DNA of 64,000 bases from Modestobacter sp. VKM Ac-2984 (GCF_026967985.1 NZ_JAPVBJ010000002.1:124001-188000), one strand, 5' to 3'; positions 10,661-19,185 are shown, counted from the stretch's first letter. Made by a program: numbers and translations. The notes: generated by a model from the letters alone, not told the origin.

Positions 10661-10705
10661 GGCTCAGCGACCGACGGCTCAGCGACCGACGGCTCAGCGA
10701 CCGAC
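10661..10705. repeat. Three perfect tandem copies of a 15-bp unit over the ggt stop codon
   Basis: The unit GGCTCAGCGACCGAC occurs three times without mismatch, with partial copies on each side. The TGA of the gamma-glutamyltransferase gene on the minus strand lies in the third copy, so every copy carries a stop in that frame and copy-number change would not alter the protein. It fills the gap between two convergent genes. Confidence 0.95.
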
Positions 10706-12514
10706 GGCGTAGCCCTGCATTCCCCGCGGGTTGGCCCCGGCCCGCAGCACGCCCGTCTCCGGGTCGACCGAAACCGCGGACAGCCGGCCCAGCGACCAGG
10801 GGTCGGAGACGGTGACCTCGTGGCCGCGACGGCGCAGCTCGGCGATGGTGTCGTCGCCGAGCCGGGACTCCACCACGAGCTCGCCCGGGGACATCGCCCG
10901 CGGGTAGAACGACGACGGGAAGCTGGTGGTGTGCCAGGCCGGTGCGTCGATGGCCGCCTGGAGGTCCAGCCCGCCGAGCACGTGGGCCAGCCAGAAGCAC
11001 AGCTGCCACTGCTCCTGCTGGTCACCGCCGGGGGTGCCGAAGGCCAGGGTCGGCACGCCGCCGCGCAGCGCCAGCGACGGGGTGAGCGTGGTGCGCGGCC
11101 GCTTGCCCGGCTGCAGCGAGTTGGGGAGCCCGGGCTCCAGCCAGAACATCTGCGCCCGGGTGCCCAGCGCGAAGCCCAGCGAGGGGATGACCGGCGAGCT
11201 CTGCAGCCAGCCGCCGGAGGGGGTGGCCGAGACGAGGTTGCCCCAGCGGTCGACGACGTCGACGTGGCAGGTGTCCCCCCGGGTGGTGCCCCGAGTGTCG
11301 ACGGTGGGCTCGCCGACCCCGGCGATCGTGCCGCGGTCGACCCGGACGCCGGCGGCGGCGTCGGTGACGAACGCGGGGAGCCGGGGCGGGCGCCCCCCTG
11401 GCGAGCCGGGCCGCAGCTCGGTGCTGGCCCGGTCGCTGATCAGCGCCCGCCGCTGCTCGGTGTAGCTGGTGGAGAGGAGGTCGTCCACGGGGGCCTCGGC
11501 CGTGTCCCCGTACCAGGCCTCCCGGTCGGCCATCGCCAGCTTCACCGCCTCCGCGCTGACGTGGACCAGGTCGGCATCGGCGGTGCCCGACGCGTACCCG
11601 GCCCCGGCTCCTGCCGCCGGGTGGCCGTCCAGCATCGCGAGCGCCTGGAGCAGCGCCGGGCCCTGGGACCACGGCCCGGCCTTCGCGAGCGTCCACCCCT
11701 GCCAGTCGAGGGTGACCGGCGGCTCGTACCTCGGGGCCCAGCTGGCCAGGTCCTCACCGGTGAGGAGACCGCGGTGGGCACGACCGGAGTCGTCCATCAC
11801 CGGGGACCGGGAGAACTCGTCGATCGCCTCGGCGACGAACCCCGTGTACCAGGACGCCAGTGCCGCGTCGATCTGCGCCTCTCGGGAGGGTCCGCGCGCT
11901 GCGTCGAGCAGTCGGCGGTAGGTCGAGGCGAGGACCGGGTTGCGGAACAGGCGGCCGGCGGTGGGGGGTGCTCCGTCGGGGGCGAGCCAGGTGGCGGCCG
12001 AGGTCGGCCAGTGGGTGCGGAAGTGCTCGGAGACCGAGGCGACGGTCGCGGCGACCCGGGGGTGGACCGGGTGGCCGTGCTCGGCGTACTCGATGGCGAA
12101 GCGGAGGACGGCGTCCAGCGGCAGGGTGCCGTGGTCGCGCAGGAGGGTCAGCCAGGCGCCGAGGGCGCCGGGCACGGTGGCGGCGAGGAGACCGGTGCCT
12201 GGGATCAGGTCGAGACCGAGGTCCCCGAAGGCGTCGATCGTGGCGCCGGCGGGGGCGACCCCCTGACCGGACAGCACCACGGGGACCCCCGCGCCGGAGG
12301 CTGCCCGCGGGCTCCGGGCGAAGAGGATCGGGACCTCGCCCCCCGGGCCGTTGAGGTGCGGCTCGACCACCTGCAGGGTGAAGCCCGCAGCGACCGCGGC
12401 ATCGAACGCGTTCCCACCGGCCTCGAGGGTCGCCATGCCCGCGGCGCTGGCGAGCCAGTGCGTCGAGGCGACCATCCCGAAGGTGCCGGCGAGCTCCGGC
12501 CGCGTGGTGAACAC
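10694..12514 (-). CDS. ggt: Gamma-glutamyltransferase family protein
   Basis: A 606-residue Ntn-hydrolase. The N-terminal half has GMVASTHWLASAAGMATLEA and GGNAFDAAVAAGFTLQVVEP, typical of the GGT large subunit. The predicted autocleavage point is the Thr in TTRGDTCHVDVVDRWGN, which would become the N-terminus of the small subunit. The C-terminal half has PGKRPRTTLTPSLAL and FGTPGGDQQEQWQ. There is no obvious signal peptide, so it may be cytoplasmic, as in many actinobacterial GGT-like hydrolases. The GTG start at 12514 follows a low-complexity upstream gene whose frame is confused at this junction. Confidence 0.9.
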   Translation of the reverse strand: MFTTRPELAGTFGMVASTHWLASAAGMATLEAGGNAFDAAVAAGFTLQVVEPHLNGPGGEVPILFARSPRAASGAGVPVVLSGQGVAPAGATIDAFGDLGLDLIPGTGLLAATVPGALGAWLTLLRDHGTLPLDAVLRFAIEYAEHGHPVHPRVAATVASVSEHFRTHWPTSAATWLAPDGAPPTAGRLFRNPVLASTYRRLLDAARGPSREAQIDAALASWYTGFVAEAIDEFSRSPVMDDSGRAHRGLLTGEDLASWAPRYEPPVTLDWQGWTLAKAGPWSQGPALLQALAMLDGHPAAGAGAGYASGTADADLVHVSAEAVKLAMADREAWYGDTAEAPVDDLLSTSYTEQRRALISDRASTELRPGSPGGRPPRLPAFVTDAAAGVRVDRGTIAGVGEPTVDTRGTTRGDTCHVDVVDRWGNLVSATPSGGWLQSSPVIPSLGFALGTRAQMFWLEPGLPNSLQPGKRPRTTLTPSLALRGGVPTLAFGTPGGDQQEQWQLCFWLAHVLGGLDLQAAIDAPAWHTTSFPSSFYPRAMSPGELVVESRLGDDTIAELRRRGHEVTVSDPWSLGRLSAVSVDPETGVLRAGANPRGMQGYAVGR

Positions 12515-12523
12515 CCAGCCACC

Positions 12524-13449
12524 CTAGAGAAGGGTGACCGGTCGGCGCTGCGTCGCGGCAGCTCCGTCGCCGCGCTGCGGGGCTCTGTCGCCGCGCTGCG
12601 AGGCTCTGTCGCCGCGCTGCGGGGCTGCGGCGGTGCGGTGGGCGTGCTGGGCAGCTCCCGCATCGGCGGGGCGTCGTCGTCCTCCGGCGCACGATGCCGG
12701 AGGTCGATGTCGTGCTGCCGCAGGTCGACGTCGGCGGGCCGCAGGTCGACCGGCTGCCGGGGCGCCGGCAGGACCACCGGGGCCGGCCGCGGCTCGGGCT
12801 CGGGGAGCGCTGCCAGGGTCAGCTGGTGCACCGGGGGCAGGACCGGGCGCCCCCAGCTGAGCGAGGCACCGTTCGGGCCGCTGCCCCAGGCCGCCGCCCG
12901 CCGGTGCACGCCCCGCAGCCGGCTGAGCAACTGCCGAACCGGGGCGGTCAGCCGCGGCGCCGGCGCAGCCAGCCGCACGGGCGTGGTGAGCAGGTCGACG
13001 GAGAAGTCGGTGGCGAACTCGATCGCGGCCTCGAGCTCGTGGTCCACGGCCGGCCGCGAGGACGGGACGGGGTCGGGCCGCACCGCCGGGGCGACCGGGG
13101 ACGCGGACACCGCACGCCGCGCGGCCGGGGCCGGCCCGTCGGTCAGCCGGTAGACCGGCAGCGGGGTCGGGCGCCACGCCAGGTGCGCACCGTCCTCGCC
13201 GGCGCCCCATCCGGCGGCGCGGCGGGCGAGCTGGCGGCGCCGGGAGCGGGCCGGGCGCACCGGGACGTCGTCGTCCGCCAGCGGGCTGGGGCGCATGCCC
13301 AGCACGCCGCACGCCAGCCCGACCGCCAGGCCGAACGCCAGGTCGGTCGTGTTGGGCGCCGGGGTGTCGGTGCCGAACAGCCCGAGCCGCCCGGTCTCCC
13401 GGGGGGCGGGCAGGGTGGTCGGCCGGACCGGTGCCAGCTGGATCGCCAT
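12524..13449 (-). CDS. Orphan protein with internal duplication; 3' end unresolved
   Basis: I do not recognise the family. From the ATG at 13449 the product begins MAIQLAPVRPTTLP and has one hydrophobic stretch at about 36-52 (LAFGLAVGLACGVLG). A motif of about 28 residues occurs twice: RRAAGWGAGEDGAHLAW...LPVYRLT at 76-103 and RRAAAWGSGPNGASLSW...LPPVHQLT at 183-211. Then follow a Pro/Glu/Asp-rich stretch and the SAATEPR heptads. After the heptads this frame has no stop until 12205, inside ggt, while another frame stops at 12524 just before ggt. A frameshift within or after the repeat would give the natural end; 12524 is used here as a working boundary. It is probably lineage-specific. Confidence 0.5.
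12561..12623. repeat. Three tandem copies of a 21-bp unit coding for heptapeptide SAATEPR
   Basis: Three 21-bp units (GCTCTGTCGCCGCGCTGCGGG on the plus strand is 21 bases; one copy has T to C and one G to A) lie within the 3' end of the minus-strand orphan gene. They encode SAATEPR in tandem there, and a degenerate copy precedes them. With one rotation the coding-strand unit matches the 21-bp repeat in the STAS gene near 19.1 kb at 16 of 21 positions. Confidence 0.93.
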
Positions 13450-13741
13450 TGCTGCCCTCCCGGGGAAGTAGTCGCCGCGGCCGGGGAAGGGGCCGCGGGC
13501 AAGGAAGAAGTTACGGACGACGGAGCCCCCGGACCCCCGTTCGGGACACCCCCTCCCGACCGCGTGACCCAACCGTTGCCGGACCCCTCTCCAGCGGTCG
13601 ATGACCCGCCTCCGGCACCGGGCACTAGTCGACAACGCCGGGCGAAAGGCCAGGTCAGCGCCGCCGTCGCCGGCCGATGACCTCGGGCGCCGATCCGGCG
13701 CACCGGCGTGTCGGGCCGGTCTGGTCTGGTGGGATGGTCGG
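13450..13741. other. Divergent intergenic region, 292 bp
   Basis: The region lies between the orphan gene (minus) and nucleoside hydrolase (plus). It must hold the promoters of both, but no clear -35/-10 pair stands out. A short A/G-rich run (GCAAGGAAGAAGTTACGGACGACGG is longer than needed; the core is AAGGAAGAAGTTACGG near 13500) is the least GC-rich part. No gene is supported here. Confidence 0.5.
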
Positions 13742-14686
13742 ATGCGCACCCCCCTGGTGATCGACACCGACCCGGGCATCGACGACGCGCTGGCGGTGCT
13801 GCTCGCGCTGGCCAGTCCCGAGGTCGAGCTGCAGCTGGTGACGACGGTGCACGGCAACGTCGGCCTGGCCGAGACGACCGAGAACGCGCTGCGGGTGCTG
13901 CACCTGGCGGGACGGTCGGACGTCCCGGTGGCCGCCGGTGCCCGCACCTCGCTGGTCTTCCCCCAGCCGGAGCGGGCCGGGCACGTGCACGGGGCGGCGG
14001 GCCTGGGCGGCGTCGCGCTGCCGCCGTCCCCGGCCGCGGTCGACCCCCGGCCGGCGGTGGTGGCGCTGGCCGAGCTGCTGCTGGCCAGCGAGGAGCCGGT
14101 GACCGTGGCCGCGATCGGCCCGCTGACCAACATCGCGCTGCTGATCGGCGTGTACCCCGAGGCGGCGGCGCGGATCGGCCGGCTGGTGGTGATGGGCGGC
14201 TCGGCGACCCGCGGCGGCAACGTGACCGCGGCCGCGGAGTTCAACGTGTGGGCCGACCCGGAGGCCGCCGCGGCGGTGTTCGGCACCGGCCTGCCGACCG
14301 TGCTGGTGGGGCTGGACGTCACGCTGCCCACGGTGCTCACCGCGGCGGGGATCGCCCGGTTCGGCGCGGCCGGCCCGGTCGGCGCCCGGGCGGCGGCGAT
14401 CCTGCAGCAGTACGTCGACCACGCCCGCAGCAGCTACGGCGTCGAGGGAGTGGTGGTGCACGACGCCCTCGCGCTGACCGAGGCGATCGTGCCGGGCACG
14501 CTGACCACCGTGCGCCGGGACGTCGTCGTGGACACCGGGCACGGCGCCGGGCGCGGGCAGACCCTGGTGGACCGCCGGACGACGTCGTCCTCGGCCACCG
14601 CGGTGGCGGTGGCCGAGGACGTCGACAGCGAGGCGGCGGTGGAGTTCCTGGTCACCCGGATGTGCGGGCTGGCCGCACGCAGCTGA
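13742..14686 (+). CDS. Inosine-uridine preferring nucleoside hydrolase family protein
   Basis: A 314-residue enzyme expected to cleave the N-glycosidic bond of ribonucleosides for base salvage. The N-terminal Ca-binding Asp cluster DTDPGIDDALAVLLA is intact. Other family features are TTVHGNVGLAETTENALRVL, VAAIGPLTNIALLI, VVMGGSATRGGNVT, AEFNVWADPEAAA and a C-terminal VVHDALAL with the fourth metal ligand. The start ATG sits in GGTCGGATG. It converges with the ABC transporter operon. Substrate range is not predictable from sequence. Confidence 0.92.
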   Translation: MRTPLVIDTDPGIDDALAVLLALASPEVELQLVTTVHGNVGLAETTENALRVLHLAGRSDVPVAAGARTSLVFPQPERAGHVHGAAGLGGVALPPSPAAVDPRPAVVALAELLLASEEPVTVAAIGPLTNIALLIGVYPEAAARIGRLVVMGGSATRGGNVTAAAEFNVWADPEAAAAVFGTGLPTVLVGLDVTLPTVLTAAGIARFGAAGPVGARAAAILQQYVDHARSSYGVEGVVVHDALALTEAIVPGTLTTVRRDVVVDTGHGAGRGQTLVDRRTTSSSATAVAVAEDVDSEAAVEFLVTRMCGLAARS

Positions 14687-14702
14687 GCAGGTCCGCCCCT
14701 GA

Positions 14703-15683
14703 TCAGGCCGGCTCGACGAGCCCCTCGGAGACCATCCACTCCAGCGCGACGTCCCCGGGCTGCTCACCGGCCACGTCGACCTGGGCGTTCAGCTCCTGCA
14801 GCACGTCGTTGGTCAGCAGCGGGGTGATCTGCCCGAACAGGTCGGCGAGCTCGGGGTGCTCCTCGAAGGTCTCGGTGAGCAGCACCGGCGAGATGTTGTA
14901 GTTGGGGAAGAACGCCCGGTCGTCCTCGAGCACCGTCAGGTCCAGCGCCGTGATCCGGCCGTCGGTGGTGAACACCTCGCCGAAGTTGCACGCACCCTGG
15001 TCGGTGGCCTCGTAGACCGCGCCGGTGTCCAGCGTGCTGACGTTGTCCCGCGGCACGCCCTGCGCATCACCGAGCTCCAGGCCGTAGGTCTCCAGCATCG
15101 GCACGAACCCGTCGTTGCGGCTGGCGAACTCGCTCTCCACGCAGAAGGTGCGCTCCTCCACCGGCAGCTCGGCGATCTCCGACAGCGTGCTGATCCCGCC
15201 GAGGTCGTCGACCGCCTCGCTGCGGACGGCGAAGGCGTAGGTGTTGTTGGCCTCCGCGGGCGGCAGCCAGGTCAGGCCGTTGGCCAGCTCGGCGTCCCGG
15301 ACGGCCTCGTACTGCTCCACCGGGTCCGCGATCGGCGCGGTCTCCCCGAGGTAGGAGAGCCACGCGGTGCCGGTGTACTCCCACTCCATGTCGATCTCGC
15401 CGTTGACCATGCCCTGCCGGGCCGGCACCGAGCCGGGGATGTTGGTCCGGTCGACGACGTCGAACCCGGCGGTCTGCAACGCGATCACGGCGATCTTGCC
15501 GAGGATCAGCTGCTCGGTGAAGTTCTTCGACCCCACCACGATCTCCTCGCCCGCTGCCCCCTCGATCGGCTGGATCTCGGCCGGCTCGGCGGCCGGGGTG
15601 TACTGCGTGGCGGCCTGCAGGCCGCAGCCGGTGAGCAGCGTGGCCGCCGCGAGGGAGAGGGCGGTGGTCGCGCGCGTGCGCAT
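14703..15683 (-). CDS. Glycine betaine / osmoprotectant ABC transporter substrate-binding lipoprotein
   Basis: The 326-residue protein has a lipoprotein signal (ATLLTGCGLQ; Cys about residue 20) and an OpuAC-type fold. It starts in the mature part with EEIVVGSKNFTEQLILGKI, a hallmark of ProX/OpuCC proteins, followed by MEWEYTGTAWLSYLG. It would capture quaternary amines such as glycine betaine outside the membrane. Its ATG overlaps the stop of the upstream permease (TGATG). It is the last gene of the four-gene operon. Confidence 0.92.
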   Translation of the reverse strand: MRTRATTALSLAAATLLTGCGLQAATQYTPAAEPAEIQPIEGAAGEEIVVGSKNFTEQLILGKIAVIALQTAGFDVVDRTNIPGSVPARQGMVNGEIDMEWEYTGTAWLSYLGETAPIADPVEQYEAVRDAELANGLTWLPPAEANNTYAFAVRSEAVDDLGGISTLSEIAELPVEERTFCVESEFASRNDGFVPMLETYGLELGDAQGVPRDNVSTLDTGAVYEATDQGACNFGEVFTTDGRITALDLTVLEDDRAFFPNYNISPVLLTETFEEHPELADLFGQITPLLTNDVLQELNAQVDVAGEQPGDVALEWMVSEGLVEPA

Positions 15684-16510
15684 CAGAGTCCCTTCGGTCG
15701 GGCGACGTGCTCCACGACGCGGCCGAGCCAGTCGATGGCCAGCGCCAGCAGGGCGACGAGGACGGCGCCGCTGAACAGCAGGCTGTCCAGCGAGAGGTTG
15801 ATGCCGGTGGTGATCAGCTGACCCAGGCCGCCGCCGCTGATGAACGTCGCCAGCGTGGCGGTGCCGACGAGCAGGACCAGGGCGGTGCGGACGCCGGCCA
15901 GGATGACCGGCACGGCCAGCGGCAGCTCCACCCGGAGCAGGACGGCCAGGGCGCTCATGCCCATCCCCCGGCCGGCCTCGACCAGGCGCGCGTCGACGCC
16001 CTGCAGCCCCACCATGGTGTTCCGCAGCACCGGCAGCACCGTGTAGAGCACCAGGGCCACGACCGCGGACCGGAAGCCGAACCCCAGCCAGGTGGCCAGC
16101 AGCACGAACAGCCCGATGGCCGGAGCCGCCTGGCCGGTGTTCGCCACGCCGAGCACCAGTGGCGTGGCCCGGCGGAACGGCCCACGGGTGAGCAGGACAC
16201 CCAGCGGGATGCCGATGAGCAGCACGACGGCGGCGGCGAGCAGGGTGAGCTGCAGGTGCTCGACGATGCTGCGGCCCAGCACGCTCCAGCCGAGCTGGCG
16301 CTGCTCGGTGTCGGCGAGCTCGGCGGTCGACCGCCAGACGACGAAGGCCAGCACCCCGGCCAGCACGAGGACCGGCTGCACGAGCAGCCCGCGCCAGGCA
16401 CCGCGGGCCTCGTCCGACCTGCCGGTGGTCGGCGTCTGGGTCTGGGCCAGCGCGTCGTCGACCTCGGTCTCGGGGTACGCCGTGGTGGCCGCGGGGCGGG
16501 GGGCCGTCAT
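15683..16510 (-). CDS. Osmoprotectant ABC transporter permease
   Basis: A 275-residue membrane permease of the OpuC/ProW group. It has about 35 polar residues, then six hydrophobic helices with the EAA-type coupling motif region DARLVEAGRGMGMSALAVLL and LPLAVPVILAGVRTALVLLV. It shares this pattern with the second permease of the operon, so the transporter probably works with a heterodimeric channel. It overlaps the ATPase gene upstream by four bases and the binding-protein gene downstream by one. Confidence 0.9.
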   Translation of the reverse strand: MTAPRPAATTAYPETEVDDALAQTQTPTTGRSDEARGAWRGLLVQPVLVLAGVLAFVVWRSTAELADTEQRQLGWSVLGRSIVEHLQLTLLAAAVVLLIGIPLGVLLTRGPFRRATPLVLGVANTGQAAPAIGLFVLLATWLGFGFRSAVVALVLYTVLPVLRNTMVGLQGVDARLVEAGRGMGMSALAVLLRVELPLAVPVILAGVRTALVLLVGTATLATFISGGGLGQLITTGINLSLDSLLFSGAVLVALLALAIDWLGRVVEHVARPKGL

Positions 16511-17700
16511 CCCTCGACCTCGTCCCGGGTGCGCTGGATCGCGGCCATCACCGTCTCCACCACCATGACGCCGGCGACGCCGTCCCGGCCGGTCACGACG
16601 ACGCCGCCCTGGCTGGCGGCGAGCATGGTGTCCAGCGCGTCGTTGAGGGTGGAGCGCAGGCCGACCACCGGGAGCTTATCGTCCACGGTGTCGGGCACGG
16701 TGGCCACCCGGGACAGCTCCGCCAGGGACGGCCAGCTGATCGGCCGGCCCCGGCGGTCGGTGACCACGACGTACCTCTCCCCGGCGGCCGAGGCGCGGCG
16801 GACGACCTCGGCGGCGTCCTCGCCGACCTGGGCCTGCTGGGGGTGGATCAGGTCGACGTCGCCGACCCGGGTCAGGGTCAGCTGCTTCAGCGTCGCGCCG
16901 GCGCCGACGAAGTCGGCGACGTACTCCTCCGCCGGGTCGGCGAGGATCGCCTCCGGGGTGTCGTACTGCACCACGCGGGCGCCGACGTCGAAGACCACGA
17001 TCCGGTCGCCGAGCTTCACCGCCTCGTCGAAGTCGTGGGTGACGAAGACGATCGTCTTGCCCAGCTCCTCCTGGATGCGCAGCAACTCGTCCTGCAGCCG
17101 CTGGCGGGTGATCGGGTCGACCGCCCCGAACGGCTCGTCCATCAGCAGCACGGGCGGGTCCGCGGCGAGCGCCCGGGCCACCCCGACGCGCTGCTGCTGG
17201 CCGCCGGAGAGCTCGCGGGGGTAGCGGTCGCGGTACACGTCGGGGTCCAGGCCGACCAGCTCGAGCAGCTCGTCGACCCGGGCGGCGATCCGCTTCCGGT
17301 CCCACTTGAGCATCCCGGGGACCAGGCCGATGTTGGTGGCCACGGTCATGTGCGGGAAGAGCCCGCCGGCCTGGATCACGTACCCGATCCGGCGGCGCAG
17401 CTGGTCGGCGTCCTGGCCGGTGACGTCCTCGTCGCCCAGGAAGATCTTGCCGCTGGTGGGCTCGACCAGGCGGTTGAGCATCTTCAGCAGCGTGGTCTTC
17501 CCGCAGCCGGAGGGGCCGACGAACATGACCATCTGGCCCGCCGGGATGTCCAGGTCGACCGCGTCGACGGCCGGCTTCGCCTGCCCGGGGTAGCTCTTGG
17601 TCACGCCCTCGAGCCGGATGGAGACGCCGCTGACCTGGCGCTCGGCGCCGGCGGGCTGCTCGACGGTGTCGCCGGCGGTCTCAGCGATGGTGTCAGACAC
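16507..17700 (-). CDS. Osmoprotectant ABC transporter ATPase with CBS domains
   Basis: The 397-residue ATPase has all nucleotide-binding motifs: Walker A GPSGCGKTT, Q-loop VIQAGGLFP, signature LSGGQQQR, Walker B VLLMDEPFGAVD and switch VTHDFDEAV. The C-terminal region (about 280-390) has the CBS-pair pattern, ending GVVVTGRDGVAGVMVVETV. In OpuA/OpuC systems such domains sense ionic strength or cyclic di-AMP, which would make transport osmotically gated (family knowledge). It overlaps both neighbouring permease genes. Confidence 0.93.
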   Translation of the reverse strand: MSDTIAETAGDTVEQPAGAERQVSGVSIRLEGVTKSYPGQAKPAVDAVDLDIPAGQMVMFVGPSGCGKTTLLKMLNRLVEPTSGKIFLGDEDVTGQDADQLRRRIGYVIQAGGLFPHMTVATNIGLVPGMLKWDRKRIAARVDELLELVGLDPDVYRDRYPRELSGGQQQRVGVARALAADPPVLLMDEPFGAVDPITRQRLQDELLRIQEELGKTIVFVTHDFDEAVKLGDRIVVFDVGARVVQYDTPEAILADPAEEYVADFVGAGATLKQLTLTRVGDVDLIHPQQAQVGEDAAEVVRRASAAGERYVVVTDRRGRPISWPSLAELSRVATVPDTVDDKLPVVGLRSTLNDALDTMLAASQGGVVVTGRDGVAGVMVVETVMAAIQRTRDEVEG

Positions 17701-18334
17701 GGATGCCCCTCGAGGTGGTGAGGCGACCGACCAGCACGAGCACCACGTCGAGGACGAGGGCCAGCAGGACGATCGCGATGGTCCCGACGAGCGTGGCGTT
17801 CAGTGCGTTCGCACCGCCCAGCCGGGAGAGTCCGGAGAAGATGAAGCTGCCCAGGCCGGGGCCGAGCACGTAGGCGGCGATCGCGGCGATGCCCATGACC
17901 ATCTGGGTGGAGACCCGGATCCCGGCCAGGATCACCGGCCACGCGAGCGGCAGCTCGATCCGCAGCAGCGTGCTCAGCCGGCTCATCCCGATGCCGCGGG
18001 CCGACTCCACCAGCGAGCGGTCGACGCCGGCCAGGCCGACGACGGCGTTGCGCAGGATCGGCAGGGCGGCATAGAACGTCACCGCCAGCACCGCCGGGGT
18101 GATCCCGAACCCGAACGGCGCCAGCAGGATGCCCAGCAGCGCGAAGGACGGGATGGTGAGCCCGATGGCGGAGAGGCCGTTGGCCAGCCCGGTGAGCCGC
18201 GGGCTGCGGTAGGCCAGCACGGCCAGCCCGATCGCGATCACGGTGGCCAGCAGCACGCACTGCACGACCAGGCTCACGTGCTGGAAGGCCTGGAAGGCGA
18301 TCAGCCCGCGCCGGTCGACGAGGTACTCCCACAT
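17693..18334 (-). CDS. Osmoprotectant ABC transporter permease, first gene of operon
   Basis: A 213-residue permease with five to six helices, beginning MWEYLVDRRGLIAFQAFQH and containing VDRSLVESARGIGMSRLSTLL and LPLAWPVILAGIRVSTQMVM. The ATG at 18334 is chosen because a G-rich site (GGGGTGGG) precedes it and homologous permeases start here. A longer upstream reading is mostly Arg/Pro noise. The stop overlaps the ATPase gene start by eight bases. Operon order is permease, ATPase, permease, binding protein. Confidence 0.88.
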   Translation of the reverse strand: MWEYLVDRRGLIAFQAFQHVSLVVQCVLLATVIAIGLAVLAYRSPRLTGLANGLSAIGLTIPSFALLGILLAPFGFGITPAVLAVTFYAALPILRNAVVGLAGVDRSLVESARGIGMSRLSTLLRIELPLAWPVILAGIRVSTQMVMGIAAIAAYVLGPGLGSFIFSGLSRLGGANALNATLVGTIAIVLLALVLDVVLVLVGRLTTSRGIRV

Positions 18335-18699
18335 CGGCCCACCCCCTCTCCGCGCTCCGACCGCGACGGGCCGGGGCGTTCGTCGTCCTCGTGACGCCGC
18401 ACGGTCCGGTGCGGACGCGGGCGACCTGGTGGGCGGGCACCCCCGGCGCGCACGGCGCAGCATCGAGGGCTCCGCCGCCGGGCACGGGCCTACCGTGCCG
18501 GCGGCCTCATGACGGCCGTGTGTCACGGTGTCACATCCGACGCGCACAAGGCGAGCGCTTCCGCATGACGAAGTCGTGACGGTCCCCGGCCGAGGCCGCG
18601 TGCGAGGACTGCCGCTGCCCCGATCGGGGTAGGGGCGCCAACCCGTCTCCTCCGCGGTCACGTCCGTGGCGGAGACGATCGGGGACGGACGCGACGCAC
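18335..18699. other. Divergent regulatory region between transporter operon and STAS gene
   Basis: No gene is supported in these 365 bp. A 7-bp hairpin GGCACGG/CCGTGCC lies at 18481-18499. Directly after it, GTGTCAC occurs twice as direct repeats one base apart (18520-18526 and 18528-18534), which looks like a regulator site. The region must hold the promoters of the osmoprotectant operon and of the STAS gene. Confidence 0.5.
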
Positions 18700-19185
18700 G
18701 TGTCCTGGTCTGGAGGAGGATCCATCAACACGGTCAGGTCGGCAGCCGACGAGGCCCCGTTCCAGGTGCGGCTCGCCGACGGCCCGGAGCCGGGGCAGCT
18801 CGTCGCCTCGGTGTCCGGTGAGATGGACGCCGCCAGCAACCCGCTGCTGCAGCAGACCCTGCTGATCGCCCTGCGCCGGGCGGAGCGGCTGCTGACCATC
18901 GACCTGTCGGGGGTCAGCTTCTTCGGGTCGGCCGGCGTCACCGCTCTGGTCTGGGTCAGCCAGCACCCCGAGGCGGCCGGCAAGCACGTCGGGGTCATCG
19001 CCACCAGCCGGATCGTCACCGGTCCGCTGGAGCTGACCGGCCTGCTCCAGCGGCTGGACGTCCACGGCATGCCCGGCGTCGCCGCCGGTCCCCAGGAGAG
19101 CGACACCGCCGCGCAGCGGAGCGACACCGCCGCGCAGCGGAGCGAGGACCGGGCGCGGCGGAGCGAGGACCGGGCGCGGCGCTGA
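18700..19185 (+). CDS. STAS domain anti-sigma factor antagonist with heptapeptide-repeat tail
   Basis: An RsbV/SpoIIAA-like protein of up to 161 residues. The STAS core includes VASVSGEMDAASNPLLQQTL and DLSGVSFFGSAGVTALVWV, where the Ser in FFGSAGV is the expected phosphorylation site. The tail carries SDTAAQR twice and SEDRARR twice, coded by 21-bp repeats. The annotated start is the GTG at 18700. A much stronger ribosome site (GGAGGAGGA, 18712-18720) lies downstream and points to an ATC codon at 18724 in the same frame. It is adjacent to an RsbW-like ATPase gene, its likely partner. Confidence 0.85.
   Translation: MSWSGGGSINTVRSAADEAPFQVRLADGPEPGQLVASVSGEMDAASNPLLQQTLLIALRRAERLLTIDLSGVSFFGSAGVTALVWVSQHPEAAGKHVGVIATSRIVTGPLELTGLLQRLDVHGMPGVAAGPQESDTAAQRSDTAAQRSEDRARRSEDRARR
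19098..19181. repeat. Four tandem 21-bp units at the 3' end of the STAS gene
   Basis: Two identical units of one subtype (19098-19118 and 19119-19139, starting GAGCGACACCGCC) are followed by two identical units of a second subtype (19140-19160 and 19161-19181, starting GAGCGAGGACCGG). Both are 21 bp and in frame, giving heptads SDTAAQR and SEDRARR, and the stop codon follows at once. The first subtype resembles the repeat at 12561-12623 (16 of 21 bases after rotation). Confidence 0.95.

Noticed and set aside
12205-12523. Coding extension of the orphan gene through ggt
   Set aside because: The overlapped stretch encodes a well-conserved ggt N-terminus in its own frame; the alternative frame is Ser/Arg/Pro-rich noise.
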